Assembly (NCBI GenBank): GCA_903813345.2
Contig: CAIIXF020000012.1
Location: forward strand, 4,941,318-5,005,317
DNA: 64,000 nt
From: Owenia fusiformis
Taxonomy: Eukaryota > Annelida > Polychaeta > Sabellida > Oweniidae
Direction: 5' to 3'
Position 1 is the stretch's first letter; each line of letters opens with the position of its first letter. A program made the translations under genes and the position numbers. The notes under the pieces were generated by a model. It worked only from the letters and a program-made list of their open reading frames with translations, had not been told where the DNA came from and ran no database searches. Of the stretch, positions 21,195-32,492 are shown in pieces.

Positions 21195-23000
21195 GGAGGC
21201 CCTCTTAGGCATTTTTGACAATTTGAAGGTCAACTAAAGGACAAATATCAAATGTGAGGTCAGATGTGAACTCCTGAGAACTTGTAGATGATTTTGAAAA
21301 AAACATTTTGTCAATTTGAAGCGAGTTTAAATTTGACCTTGGAAAATTTCGAAATTGACCTTTTTCAACTTTTGAACTCTTATATCTCAAACTGGGACAA
21401 AATTCTATTAGATAGTCAATTGCTAATATGTGTAGAACCCTTAGAGGAATGTGTATATTTCAACTTCGGATTAAAAATATTGGTTTGTAGTCTCGAACTT
21501 TGCGAAACTTAGATGTGACCTAATTTCATGATCTTGACCTTTGACCTTGAAAAGTTTTACTTTTTTAGACCTCAGTAGGTCTTTTGTAATTAGGCTGACC
21601 TAAATTTGAATCCAAAGATTCAATTTGAAAAATGTCAAAGCTCAAATCTGAGGTCAGCTTTGGACTCATGGGAACTTGTAGATGATTTTAAAAAAAAATG
21701 GTCAGATTGAAGCAAGTTGAAAAATGACATTTTTCGTCCGTTTTTTGACGTGAAATATCTCAAAAACGGTAAAAATTTAATGCCGACATCTAGTGAACAA
21801 TTTGTAGAAAATACTAAAATGTAGTTTCAATTTAATTCATCGCAAGAAATAATGAAGTATAAGCACAAAGTTGAGAAACTTAAAAAAAATTAGATTTGAC
21901 CTAGATTTTGACCTTTGACCTAATTTGATAACCGTGACCCTTGACCTTGAAAATATTACTGTTTTAGAGCTCAGTAGGTCTTTTATGCTTAGGCTAACCC
22001 TAAATTTGAATCCAAAAACTCGATTTGAAAAATCAACTTCTCTGACCTTTCGAAGGTCACTGAAGGTCAACTAAAGGTCAAATGTCAAATCTGTGGTTAA
22101 ATATGAACTCCTGAGAAGTTGTAGATGATTTTCAAAAAAAAATTGGGTGAATTTGAAGCAAGTTAAAATTTGACCTTATAAACTCTGAAAAATTGACCTT
22201 TTTCAGTTTTTGAGCTCTTATATCTCAAAACTGGGACAAAATTTTAATAAATAGTCAATGGCTAATATGTGTAGAACCCTTAGAGGAATGTATATCTTCA
22301 CTTTCAATTAAAAATATATGATTTGTAGTCTTGAACTATGAGAAACTTAGATAGCACAGTTTGTGACCTAATTTGATGACCTTGACCATTGACCTTGAAA
22401 TTTTTACTTTTTTAGACCTCAGTAGGCTTTTTGTAATTAGACTGACCTAAATTTGAATCCGAAAACTCAATTTGAAAAATCAACTTTTCTGACCTTTCGA
22501 AGGTCACTGAAGGTCAACTAAAGGTCAAAGGTCAAATCTGAAGTCAGATTTGGATTCCTGGAAACTTGTAGATGATTTTTAAAAAGAAAATTGGTCAGAT
22601 TGAAGCAAGTTGAAAAATGACCTCTTTTGACCGTTTTTTGATGTCAAATATCTCAAAAACGGTAAAAATTTAATGCTGACATATAGTAAACAATTTGTAG
22701 ATAATACTTAAATGTAGTTTCAGTTTAATTCATCGCAAGAAATAATGAAGTATAATGACAAACTTGAGAAACTTGAAAAAAAACTTAGATTTGACCTAGA
22801 TTTTGACCTTTGACCTTGACCTAGATAAAAAAATATTTTCCCCCCAATTTCAGCCAAGGTTCCTAGTAGGATCATATAGTAGGTAGTTGAAAGCTAGTTG
22901 GAAGTAGGAGAAAAATGCTTTGATAGAATAAGAAGAAGAAGAAGAATAAAGAAAAGCTACAAAAGCTATAGGAGGCCCTTTCAGGAGGGCCTCCTAATAA
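21195..23000. repeat. Dispersed repeat of two ~840-bp dimers, cut by gap 2
   Basis: Four related subunits are anchored by AACTTGTAGATGATTTT at about 21276, 21673, 22118 and 22565. Subunits 1 and 3 are alike, and 2 and 4 are alike, so the structure is a dimer repeated twice. The block is rich in TGACCTTTGACCTTGA. It begins with GGAGGCCCTC and ends with the hairpin GGAGGCCC...GGGCCTCC at 22971-22994, after an AAG-rich tract, right at the gap edge. Confidence 0.75.
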
Positions 23001-23500
23001 NNNNNNNNNNNNNNNNNNNNNNNNNNNNNNNNNNNNNNNNNNNNNNNNNNNNNNNNNNNNNNNNNNNNNNNNNNNNNNNNNNNNNNNNNNNNNNNNNNNN
23101 NNNNNNNNNNNNNNNNNNNNNNNNNNNNNNNNNNNNNNNNNNNNNNNNNNNNNNNNNNNNNNNNNNNNNNNNNNNNNNNNNNNNNNNNNNNNNNNNNNNN
23201 NNNNNNNNNNNNNNNNNNNNNNNNNNNNNNNNNNNNNNNNNNNNNNNNNNNNNNNNNNNNNNNNNNNNNNNNNNNNNNNNNNNNNNNNNNNNNNNNNNNN
23301 NNNNNNNNNNNNNNNNNNNNNNNNNNNNNNNNNNNNNNNNNNNNNNNNNNNNNNNNNNNNNNNNNNNNNNNNNNNNNNNNNNNNNNNNNNNNNNNNNNNN
23401 NNNNNNNNNNNNNNNNNNNNNNNNNNNNNNNNNNNNNNNNNNNNNNNNNNNNNNNNNNNNNNNNNNNNNNNNNNNNNNNNNNNNNNNNNNNNNNNNNNNN
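23001..23500. other. Assembly gap (500 N)
   Basis: A second placeholder-sized run of 500 N. A repeat enters from the left, and unique sequence starts at 23501. Confidence 0.99.
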
Positions 23501-24219
23501 CGGGCAATACATACTGCAAATATCATTGAAATATGACCAGGTATTGCCCTCCCTAGGATGGAATAGTTTGTGGTGAATAATACGTCGCGGTGTCACTATA
23601 GTGAACTTCGAATGTTTGCCTAATTTTCAGCCTGATGATGAATACCTCCCTCCGTTTTCATCAGTAGTATCTAAGGCCGCGCTATGATTTCAAAGTAGCG
23701 AGCAAGTTCCCGCTGAAATCACGAGGAATAAAAAAGTGATGGGTCATCTTTTGTTCACTTGAATTGCATGATGTACAAAACGTTTTCTTTTAATTTGCCC
23801 CAATGATTACATTTATATTGAGAACTGCTGAAAAAAGTGTCACGAGCGGTCGTTCTGTGGTTCTTTATTTGACAATTTAAGATTGAAAGTATCATATTGA
23901 ACCTTTATCTACATATTTCTATACGTTATAGGTGAAGAACGATGTTGTCCTGTGGTTGAAATAATGATGGTGATTTGAAATAAAAAAAAAGTAATGAGTT
24001 TCACTTCCTAAAGCTTTGCAGAACACTTTATACTTCAATTTTATCATATCTCTCAAGGCCCAGCTTCTAGCAGGAGCAATAAAGCAAAGACCCCGCAAAC
24101 CATGAGGATGCCCCGCTGAAAACATGAGGAGGTCCCGCTGAAAACAGGAACAAGTGTCCTCAAAAATGGAGTAAATCCTGATTATATCGTGAAAATCTCC
24201 CATTATCGTACCCAGCTTG

Positions 24220-24375
24220 GACGGAAAGGACGGACGAACACCCGAACGGACGGATCGAATGAACGGAAGGTCGAACGAACGCACGCACAAACGGACGGTC
24301 GGACGAACGCATGTACGAACGAACGAACGAACGGTCGGACGAACGCAAGCACAAATAAACGGTCGGAAAAACAAA
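24220..24375. repeat. Degenerate (GGAC/GAAC)n simple repeat
   Basis: The tetranucleotide-like pattern of GAACGAAC and GGACGGTC runs for about 150 bp. Open frames on both strands (Arg/Thr-rich or Val/Arg-rich) are translation of this repeat and not genes. Confidence 0.85.
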
Positions 24376-24762
24376 CACGCCAATGAAATATATTTGTTCT
24401 CAGAAGTATACTCCTTGAAACATTGAATTATGTAGAATTTACATTTAACTCCGAAATGTGCAAAGTCTATTTACACATTTAAGAATTATATGACGACGCT
24501 GACAGATGGATGAAACTACCTGAAGTTGCAAATGATATGTTTGCCATGTTGCCATAGAATTATGTTATGTAATTGTTATTAATACGTTATTGGCACGTTC
24601 TTGTACGTTCATATAAAGAAACTCAATATCTTCATGGAATAATAATGAAGCTTTCCCCGCGATCGAAGCGGGACCTCCCGATATTTTAAGTGGGGCCTCC
24701 AGACAACATTGATCCAATATGTATTATGGAGTATGTAAATCGTATTTAGTGTCTTTACTTTA

Positions 24763-25333
24763 CCCTACTATCACACCAAACTAGTCCTCACTACGTTCTC
24801 GAAAACGGGCTTAAACTGTGCACGAACGGATTTGACGTACTAAGAACCCGCTTAGAACCGTTTGGGATCTGTTTACAAACTTCATGAAACTACTAGAACG
24901 AGTAGGTCCTCCAGAACTTAGAGCATGCTCAAAATTTTCTTGTGATCGTCAAAACGTTGTCGGTTTTAAACTGTGTGCGAACTGAATGAACGTAGCTTCA
25001 ACGTTCTACGGTCTGTTTACGAACTTCATGGACTTTCCCGGACGGGGAATGTGATTTAGAATTTTGAAACGATTCAAAATTCGATGGCGACCATACCGTT
25101 CTGTAATCAGGTCACGATGACCTTCTAGACTAAGGGACGCGTTATACGACGTTGCACGCCGACGTGGTGCGACCTGAACGAACTGCGAATGAGACGTATT
25201 GAAGACTGTTTATGAACGAAGTAGCTAATTATTTTAGACATATTTCCCGACCACAGCCAGATTGAGCCCGTTTTACGAAGTTTTCGTAGGACTGGCAAGA
25301 ACGCGTAAGAACTAATTTGGTGTGATAGGGGGG
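24763..25333. mobile_element. PIF/Harbinger-like MITE, copy 1
   Basis: The left end CCCTACTATCACACCAAACT and right end complement (GGTGTGATAGGGGGG) are inverted repeats, with TTA on both outer sides. A 3-bp TTA target duplication is typical of PIF/Harbinger elements; that class assignment is inference. The 571 bp have no transposase frame. Confidence 0.7.
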
Positions 25334-25678
25334 TTAACGATAAAAGTAATATATGAACAGTAAATTATGCAAACGTGCATGTAAACGCCCTTTTCTTCCA
25401 TGCCAGTGTAAAAGAATCATTTTAATGTCATTGTTTGTCAAATAAATCTTTTTTTAAAGTATTGCTGGAGTCTCAATGAATAGTAATGAGTATTTTCATC
25501 CTTTTGTCCAGTTTCAAAAGTGATACAAATAAACAGGACTATGCTCGCAATTTCAGCGGGAACTTGCTCGCGACTTGTAAATCATAGCGGGGCTTTGGAT
25601 AGTACCCGTGGTTTTATATTCAATTGACAAGGCTATGAATACAAAAAGATCGCCTAATTGCAACTCCAGCGATTATTA

Positions 25679-27639
25679 GGGAGGTTAAGATTAGCGTAAA
25701 AATATACGTGTACCTATCACTATCCGTATGTTTGTTACGGATACGTATAGGTTATGCGTATTGCTAAATGAGTTTAAGATTAACGTAAACGGCTGCGAAA
25801 CAGTATACTACAATTTATGTGTAACATGGTCATTTTCACATTGTTTATATTTCTACTATTCATATTGACCAATCCCCATCCATGTCATTTTAACAGGTCC
25901 CTTCATTACTTTACACCAGTTTGTCAAATATTTAATTCCAATGTTTTCAGTTCTTTTGTATACTTTCTACTTTACCCCCCTATCACACCAAACTAGTTCT
26001 TACCCGTTCTTGCCAGTCCTACGAAAACGTCGTCAAACGGGCTCAATCTGGCTGTGGTCGGGAAATATGTCTAAAATAATTAGCTTCTTCGTTCTTAAAC
26101 AGTCTTCAATACGTCCATCTCGTTCGCAGTTCGTTTAGGTCGCACCACGTCGGAGTGCAACGTCGTAGAACGCGTACCTTAGTCTAGAAGGTCAACATGA
26201 CCTGATTACAGAACGGTATGGTCGTCATCGAATTTTGAATCGATTCAAAATTCTAAAATCACATTCCCGTCTGAGAACGTTCATAAAGTTCGTAAATAGA
26301 CCTTAGAAAGTTGCAGCTACGTTCATTCCGTTCGCACACAGTTTAAAACCAGTTTTGAAAAACGCAGTGGCAACTTGTTTGGTGTGATAGCTATATTTTT
26401 GCTAACTCGTTCATAAGCAGTGTTAAATACGTTCTTAATCAGTTTAAACCCGTTTGCAATTAGTTCTACCTCGTTCTCAACACGTCCGCAGACAGTTCAA
26501 CTCGTTGTTAAAACGTCCCTAGTAGGATTGAAGTACGACGGTTCCGTTCGTAGTACGTCCAGCTCGTCGTTAGTGCGTTGTCACTCGTTCTAATTGTAGA
26601 ACGTGACAACCACGAGAACATTTTGAGCATTGTCTAAGTTCTAGAGGACCTACCCGTTCGAGTACGTTCGATGAAGTTTGTAAATAGATCCCAAACGGTT
26701 CTTAGTAGGTCCAGTCCGTTCGTATACAGTTGAAGCCCGTTTTCGAGAACGCAGTGAGAACTAGTTTGGTGTGATAGTAGGGTTAGCTTCCTTTGTTTAA
26801 ACCAGTTTTTAGCTTTTCATGGTGTGATTGTTTCGTACTGTTTTTGTATTCCATATAATAGCATTCACTCACATGTAGCTGAGTTGGGGTGTTGTCCCTT
26901 TACTTGTTATATAGTGTTGCCTAGAGTTTGTGACTGGACATACACAGAGTATTTCAAATATATATTTTAGAGAACATTTTAACTACATCTACTGTTAAAT
27001 TTGATTGCCACCCACGGGCCTTACACTCGCCCGTTACATATGATAAATTTAACATCCTAATTATAGAATGAAAACCATGCGATGGCTTATATGACATATA
27101 CCAGTATATGTCAACTCCAAGAACTGTTATATACTTCAGAGAAGGTTTGGTGTAGCTACTGTAGTTGGGAGGGGGTGTTGCTTGTGGGACCGCTAAGGGG
27201 GCAGTGACTTAAGGCGAAATGTTAAATTTCTAGCCTGATCCAGCGATGAGAGTGACCAGAAAGTAAAGTTAAACAATTAAATGAATTCATACATTCACAA
27301 TAAGCAAAACTGATGAAGAATGTGTGAATTCAACAATTTAATGCATCATCACATGGCATCATTTATCGCATCAATGAATGTGTTCGACCACTTAATTTCT
27401 ATGCAGATCGAATGAGAAATGTTTGTTGTTACTATTTTAAAGTTTAATGGATGATATTTGATCTAGAAATGACATTCTTTGTTGGATAAAAACATACGTT
27501 TTCGAATTACCTATCTTCGGCCATTTATAGGTAATTACCTATCGTAAACCCTGTAACTTAGGTAAAATACCGCTTAGTGTAATAACAAACTACGTATAGG
27601 TATAGGTAAATGGGTTATTTACGCTAATCTTAAACTCCC
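25679..27639. mobile_element. TIR element with TA flanks, carrying a nested MITE
   Basis: The left end GGGAGGTTAAGATTAGCG pairs with the right end (TTTACGCTAATCTTAAACTCCC) as an inverted repeat, with TA outside both. The 1961-bp span includes the whole MITE at 25975-26782, so the MITE inserted later. No protein is recognisable. Confidence 0.65.
25975..26782. mobile_element. PIF/Harbinger-like MITE, copy 2 (opposite orientation)
   Basis: It has the same ends as copy 1 in reverse orientation, again with TTA on both sides. At 808 bp it is longer than copy 1; an internal block near 26380-26600 with another GGTGTGATAG end suggests an internal duplication or insertion. A truncated third copy lies at 62944-63125. 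Confidence 0.7.
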
Positions 27640-28169
27640 TATTATCGGCAATTTCACCCACGGAATCGTAACCAACATGAAGAGGAGTGTATTTTAATCT
27701 GTTCCCGACATTCGTGTCTCAACATGAGTTCTTTAGTTAACTAAATTTACCGATCATTTGCAAAGTATGATTTTCCTAAAGTGTATACTGGACGAAACAA
27801 ATCCCCACTCCAGGGCGGACACAAAACAAATTTCTCTTTCCCGAGAAAAAAATTTCCGTCAAATTCCTATCCCTTGGAGTATGCGTATCAAATCCCTTTC
27901 CCTCCCCACCTGGGGGGGGGGGGGTCTCACGCAAAACTTTTGAATGGTGCAAATTTCATGATATGTTCAATAAGTTCTCACTCTGTAGCTCCCGGGTTTA
28001 TTTACTGTACTTGTCTTTTCGTTCAGTATAGAACGCCATCTATGAGAAGTAAAAATAAAACTAAACCAGTACTACTATTTTGTCAATCTTGTTTATTATA
28101 GAGAAGAGAGAAGAGAAGAGAAGATAACAGCAAAAGAGTATCTATAAATAAAATGCTTGTTTTCTCCAG
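27640..28169. other. No supported gene
   Basis: This is AT-rich sequence with a G-run near 27910-27924 and GAGAA-rich sequence just before the exon at 28170. An open frame at 27781-28101 has no domain and is not called. Confidence 0.4.
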
Positions 28170-28402
28170 GGTGCAGTCGCGAGTATGGGTGGAGGGACGA
28201 TTCCAAATACAAATATGCAAACTCAGCCTGTAGTTATTTAGTGTGTAACAGAGATTTCTATGAGCTTGGCCATTGTGAAGACGGAATAGGTGTGACCGAG
28301 AGTTTTAGAAGCAAGGGTACTTCCATGGTGTATCCTTGTTCTCGCTATACACCAGAGTGTAAAAAAACACTACAAGAAAAATTACAAGAAAAGGCTTATT
28401 AA
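28170..28402 (+). CDS. Cysteine-rich terminal exon of an unidentified gene
   Basis: Acceptor TTTTCTCCAG opens a phase-1 exon that runs to TAA at 28400-28402 and encodes about 77 residues. Six cysteines are seen, in CSREYGW, ACSYLVCN, GHCED, YPCSRY and PECKK, followed by a charged end LQEKLQEKAY. Six cysteines and charged loops fit a small disulfide-rich extracellular domain, but no family was recognised. The upstream exons were not found and may lie in or before gap 2. The phase-1 entry matches the other matrix-gene exons in the window. Confidence 0.55.
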
Positions 28403-28865
28403 GTAGCATAGATTTAGGTAAGATGCAGGAATTATAATGATGCAAACCATGTTGATCTCAAAATAAAATATGACCTTAGTTGGCTTCATTTCATCACGGA
28501 CCTCTGGAAAGCTATGATTTTAACCATGTCTGGATTCCGTTATCAGTATCCCACATTAAACATACCTTTGTTCAAAATCGTCGAGCTAATTGAATTAAAA
28601 GTATACAATTTATTTAGTTTTAATTAAATTAGAAACTGGATAAATCTGATAAATTTCAAAAGTGATTCAATAACATTCAAGAGAGAATGGATAGACACGT
28701 CGCAAAAAGTTTGCGCACGTATTGTTACACATTTTCGCGTTTTAACACAACAGAATGTGACGTTTGCCTGTAAATGTTTTTTATGTCATTACCTTCATGT
28801 TTTGACACTTTTTTAGCCTTTTAAAAAAGTTGCAATTTTTTGGCCCACCCTGTATATATATATTT

Positions 28866-30173
28866 TTAACATGCACACCAACAATGATATATCATTCCAA
28901 GGATAATTTAATTTGCAACAAAATGATATATAAGAGCACCATTTTCAACAACCCCATATAGAAATATGACCATTTATGTGACATGGGGGTAAAAAAAACC
29001 TTGCATGCTCAATATACATGTGTATGCTTATAAAACTAATCAATTTCTTCTTCATTCTGTCCAAATTTGACTCAATAGACTCACCCCCGGACCTAACTTC
29101 TGATTTGATTTCTCGCTTAAAACGCGAAAGCCATTGGTATAATTGATTGACCTCTGCAGAAGTACCATCCAACACCCAACAATTCAATTTTTCTGTTTGT
29201 CTACACCCCTGATGGTCTAGGGATCTCCATAGGCCAACTGTTCTAAATGCCCCAAGTACTATACATGTAATCAAAAGGCTATACTCTATATCAGTAAGCA
29301 AGAATAGTGACTTTTGCGATAAAAGGCTACTCAAATCGAGATGACATTTTTCTGAAAGGTAGGTGGTGTCCACTCGGTGTTTCCCAAAAAGGAAGACCAT
29401 ACAGGCCCGGTTTTTGAACCAGGAGCAAAAATATACTCTGAATGTTAATGACATGAGGTGGTAAAAAAGGACTCCTCAAGAATATAAAAAACATATGAAA
29501 GAAATTATATTTTCTGATAGAACAGTGCTCCATCACACAGGTCCAATGCTACCCTGGAGTTTTTGGAGATTCGAAATGTCACCATCTCTAGCCCAGAAAA
29601 TAGCTTACTGGCAGTCCAATTGCCAATAATGTTGATAACCATACCTGGGGGCATCTAGAACAGTTGGTATTTAAATATACCCAGCCTATCAGGGATGTAG
29701 AGGAACTAAAAAAAAGAATAACTAGTAGTTGAATGGTACTTCCGCATACATCCATCAATTATGCCATCAACCAATGGCTTCCGTGTCTTAAGCGAATAAT
29801 CCAATCAGAGGATGCGTCCGGGGGGGGGTGGGTCTATTGAGCTATTTTTGGACAGACTGAAGAAGAAATGAATTAGTTTTATAAGCATACACATGTATAT
29901 TGAGCATGCAAGGTTCAAAAACTGAATGAAAACAATATATAATATCCAATTATGAAAGACTCATGACAATGTTGTAATTTACTAAAATTTGGTAGAAATA
30001 GGCAATTGTTCACAAAATCGACGAAAATTGAAAAGGTGTTTTTTGACCCCCATGTCACATAAATGGTCATATTTCTATATGGGGTTGTTGAAAATGGTGC
30101 TATTATATATCATTTTGTTGCAAATTAAATTATCTTTAATATGATATATCATTGTTGGTGTGATTGTTAAAAA
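28866..30173. mobile_element. Long-arm inverted-repeat element next to mariner-like ends
   Basis: Left arm (about 28866-29063) and right arm (about 29850-30173) are inverted repeats, with landmark CACCAACAATGATATATC. Just outside both arms, in the same orientation, stands GGCCCACCCTGTATATA (about 28840 and 30214), a sequence typical of mariner ends. In the interior a plus-strand stretch near 29520-29720 faintly resembles a Tc1/mariner transposase end, but with frameshifts and stops. The minus-strand frame 28945-29454 was not recognised. Confidence 0.5.
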
Positions 30174-30504
30174 ATAAATATTTATCAGGAATATTTGCTA
30201 GAGGGGTGGTTTTTTTGGCCCACCCTGTATATATAATAAAACCTAAATAAAAACATAAGATGATTACATTTCGTTGCAACCAGTTTCTTGTTCAAATCCT
30301 CAGGCAACATATATATTATTTATTTATATTTTAATTTATTTATTTGCTAAAACAATTTTAGAACAGTGGCACATACAACCTTGTAGTGCAGCATTTTTAC
30401 AGTTACATCTATGTAGTAAAACATACATATTAAAAATATACATGCATATTAAAAAGTGATTACATGTCATACAATCTTACGTTAATGGCAGTATATAATT
30501 TGAC

Positions 30505-30866
30505 TCAAAATCCCTTTGACCAAGCATCAAATTTTCTGGCTAGGTCGTGACCCCAAATATTTCTGTAACATGAACCCAGTACCCATTTAGTTTTTTCCTG
30601 CAGTGACAATTGCAGGAAATATGAGAACATTTCACTATTACAAGCATTTATAAAGTCAAGCATGAGTTCATGTCTAATAAAGTGGTCGGCTGGACATTCA
30701 AACAGTCTATGTTCAATTGTTTCGCGCTAGTTGAAATCACATTAAGTACATATGTCTTTGCATTCGCCTTGTCTACTGAAATCAACATTAGTGCTAAAAC
30801 AGCCACTACGAGCCTTAAAGGAGCACATAGGTTATCGCAAACAATTTCAGAAGGTTATATCTTGGA
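30505..30866 (-). pseudogene. LINE C-terminal relic
   Basis: On the minus strand the stretch reads RETIEHRLFECPADHF, preceded by an interrupted Cys-x3-Cys segment, and ends with KFDAWSKGF and a stop. The Cys...Cys...H-x4-C pattern with ETxEH is the usual C-terminal domain of CR1/jockey-type non-LTR retrotransposons. At least four in-frame stops upstream show it is dead. The plus-strand open frame 30670-30945 is its shadow. Confidence 0.6.
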
Positions 30867-31496
30867 TTATGACTATTTTCTAACAATGAAGACAGGTTTA
30901 GATTTTAGATCAATTCATTATCTCAAAGAAAATTATATACAGTAATAATAAAGTCAAACAAACTCGGAGATGATTATAACTAGCAATCAACCTATCAACA
31001 CACTTTTTCAAAGATGTTGACCCCATTTTCACCAAAAATGCAATCATTTTTTACAATGTTTAATGCATTACTATTCTCAAATAGTTCTTGAAAGAAAAAC
31101 TTAATTGCTTTAAGATAAGTGTTTCCCAGGTTATTTCTCCATTGAAAAATCTCATCCCATCCATTGGTTTCAGATCATTTTGGTCATCCACATTCAGTAT
31201 CTTTAAAGTCCCTGGAGCAATCAACTTTTCCTTTTTTGAAATCGAACATCAAAAGCACATTCTAATTATACATTCAACAATATTAATAATAAAAGGTTGC
31301 ATTTTTGGTGAAGTTAGGTCAACATTTTTGAAAAAGTATGTTGATTGGTCCATTGCCCCTTCAATATCACTTAGGTCTGATTAACTAAATTATCATTATA
31401 TATACTTTTCTTGAAGATAATGAATGGATCTAAAATATACACCCATGTTCATGATCAGAAAATATTAATAATTATTAATAGGTTAGAATCGTGTAT

Positions 31497-31965
31497 GTAA
31501 TGTTGACTGATTGACAACAATTTAATGCGAAAATTATTTAGAAATATTTTATATAACTGTTTTTGTTAACACTTTTTATTTTTTTAGTGCAATTATTGTT
31601 TTTGCTCCTTTCTACCAATTCTTGAGAATGAAATAAAATGTCTTTCCGAACCTTGTTGGAACAAAATAGTATATACAACATGTTTTTAGACCTCTCAATA
31701 TTAAAGTTATACAAAGGGATTTTTGGTTGATTTTAAAAAAGTATTCAAAAAATTAAAACAAAATCCCCCCAAAATAGATAAAAATCAAGAAAAACCTTTT
31801 ATTTCATTAACAAGATACTTTTTTAAAATCAACCAAAATTTCCTTTGTACAATTACGTCAATATTGAGAGACCTAAACATGTTGTGTTTATGTCGTTTTG
31901 TTCCAATGAGGTTCGGAAAGATGTTTCATTTCACTCTGGAAACATGATACCAAGAACAAAACAAG
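31497..31965. mobile_element. Inverted-arm repeat upstream of copy B
   Basis: The stretch 31620-31740 (with TTTCCGAACCTTGTTGG and GGTTGATTTTAAAAAA) recurs in reverse complement at about 31800-31925, so the block folds on itself. The left half (31497-31770) also recurs directly at about 47180-47450, just beyond copy B. Confidence 0.6.
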
Positions 31966-32280
31966 TTTTTGATGTGTTTTTTAAAACAATATAGATGAAA
32001 GTATGTATATCTATTTCAAATTATATTGTTACCATTCAAAAGATGGCCATTAAATTAACAATTTGTAAGATTTTCAGAAATTTATGATGACTGGTTTAAG
32101 AGAAACGTGTGTTCAAAAAGTTCGCCATATCGATACCCATTCTTTAAAGCCCCAGCATATACCAAACTATGATTTTAGTTAGAATATTATCTTATATTCC
32201 GAAGAATTAAAGTTACATTCACCCTAAAAACAAAAGTGTGCCAGCTTACATACATTGGAATGTACAAATTGTCGTTTCAG

Positions 32281-32492
32281 GCGACAAGAATGTGTGTGCT
32301 ATTGGTTTAGTCTTTCTAATTGACATGTCAAAATCAATTAGTAATGTAAACAAGATGAAAGTACGAGACTTTGTTATACATATTGTGGAAAGTTATCGGC
32401 TCGGCCATTCACCTACACGGGTGGCAGGATTGACATATGGAGGCGATGTCCACACTTTTCTTAAATTGTCATCACACGACAGAGAAATTGAG
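32281..32492 (+). CDS. VWA gene B, exon with MIDAS DxSxS
   Basis: These 212 nt lie between CGTTTCAG and GAG|GTATGA. DMSKS is conserved. The only change from copy A is Arg for Leu in SPTRVAG. Confidence 0.87.

Noticed and set aside
22872-23596. Open frames of about 180-215 codons across gap 2
   Set aside because: They are mostly N; the real ends are repeat and AAG-rich sequence.
23919-24426. Arg/Val-rich and Arg/Thr-rich frames
   Set aside because: They come from a GGAC/GAAC simple repeat and are open on both strands.
28945-29454. 169-codon minus-strand frame
   Set aside because: It starts inside an inverted-repeat arm of a transposon-like element, and no family was recognised.
30670-30945. 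91-codon plus-strand frame
   Set aside because: It is the antisense shadow of the LINE relic.
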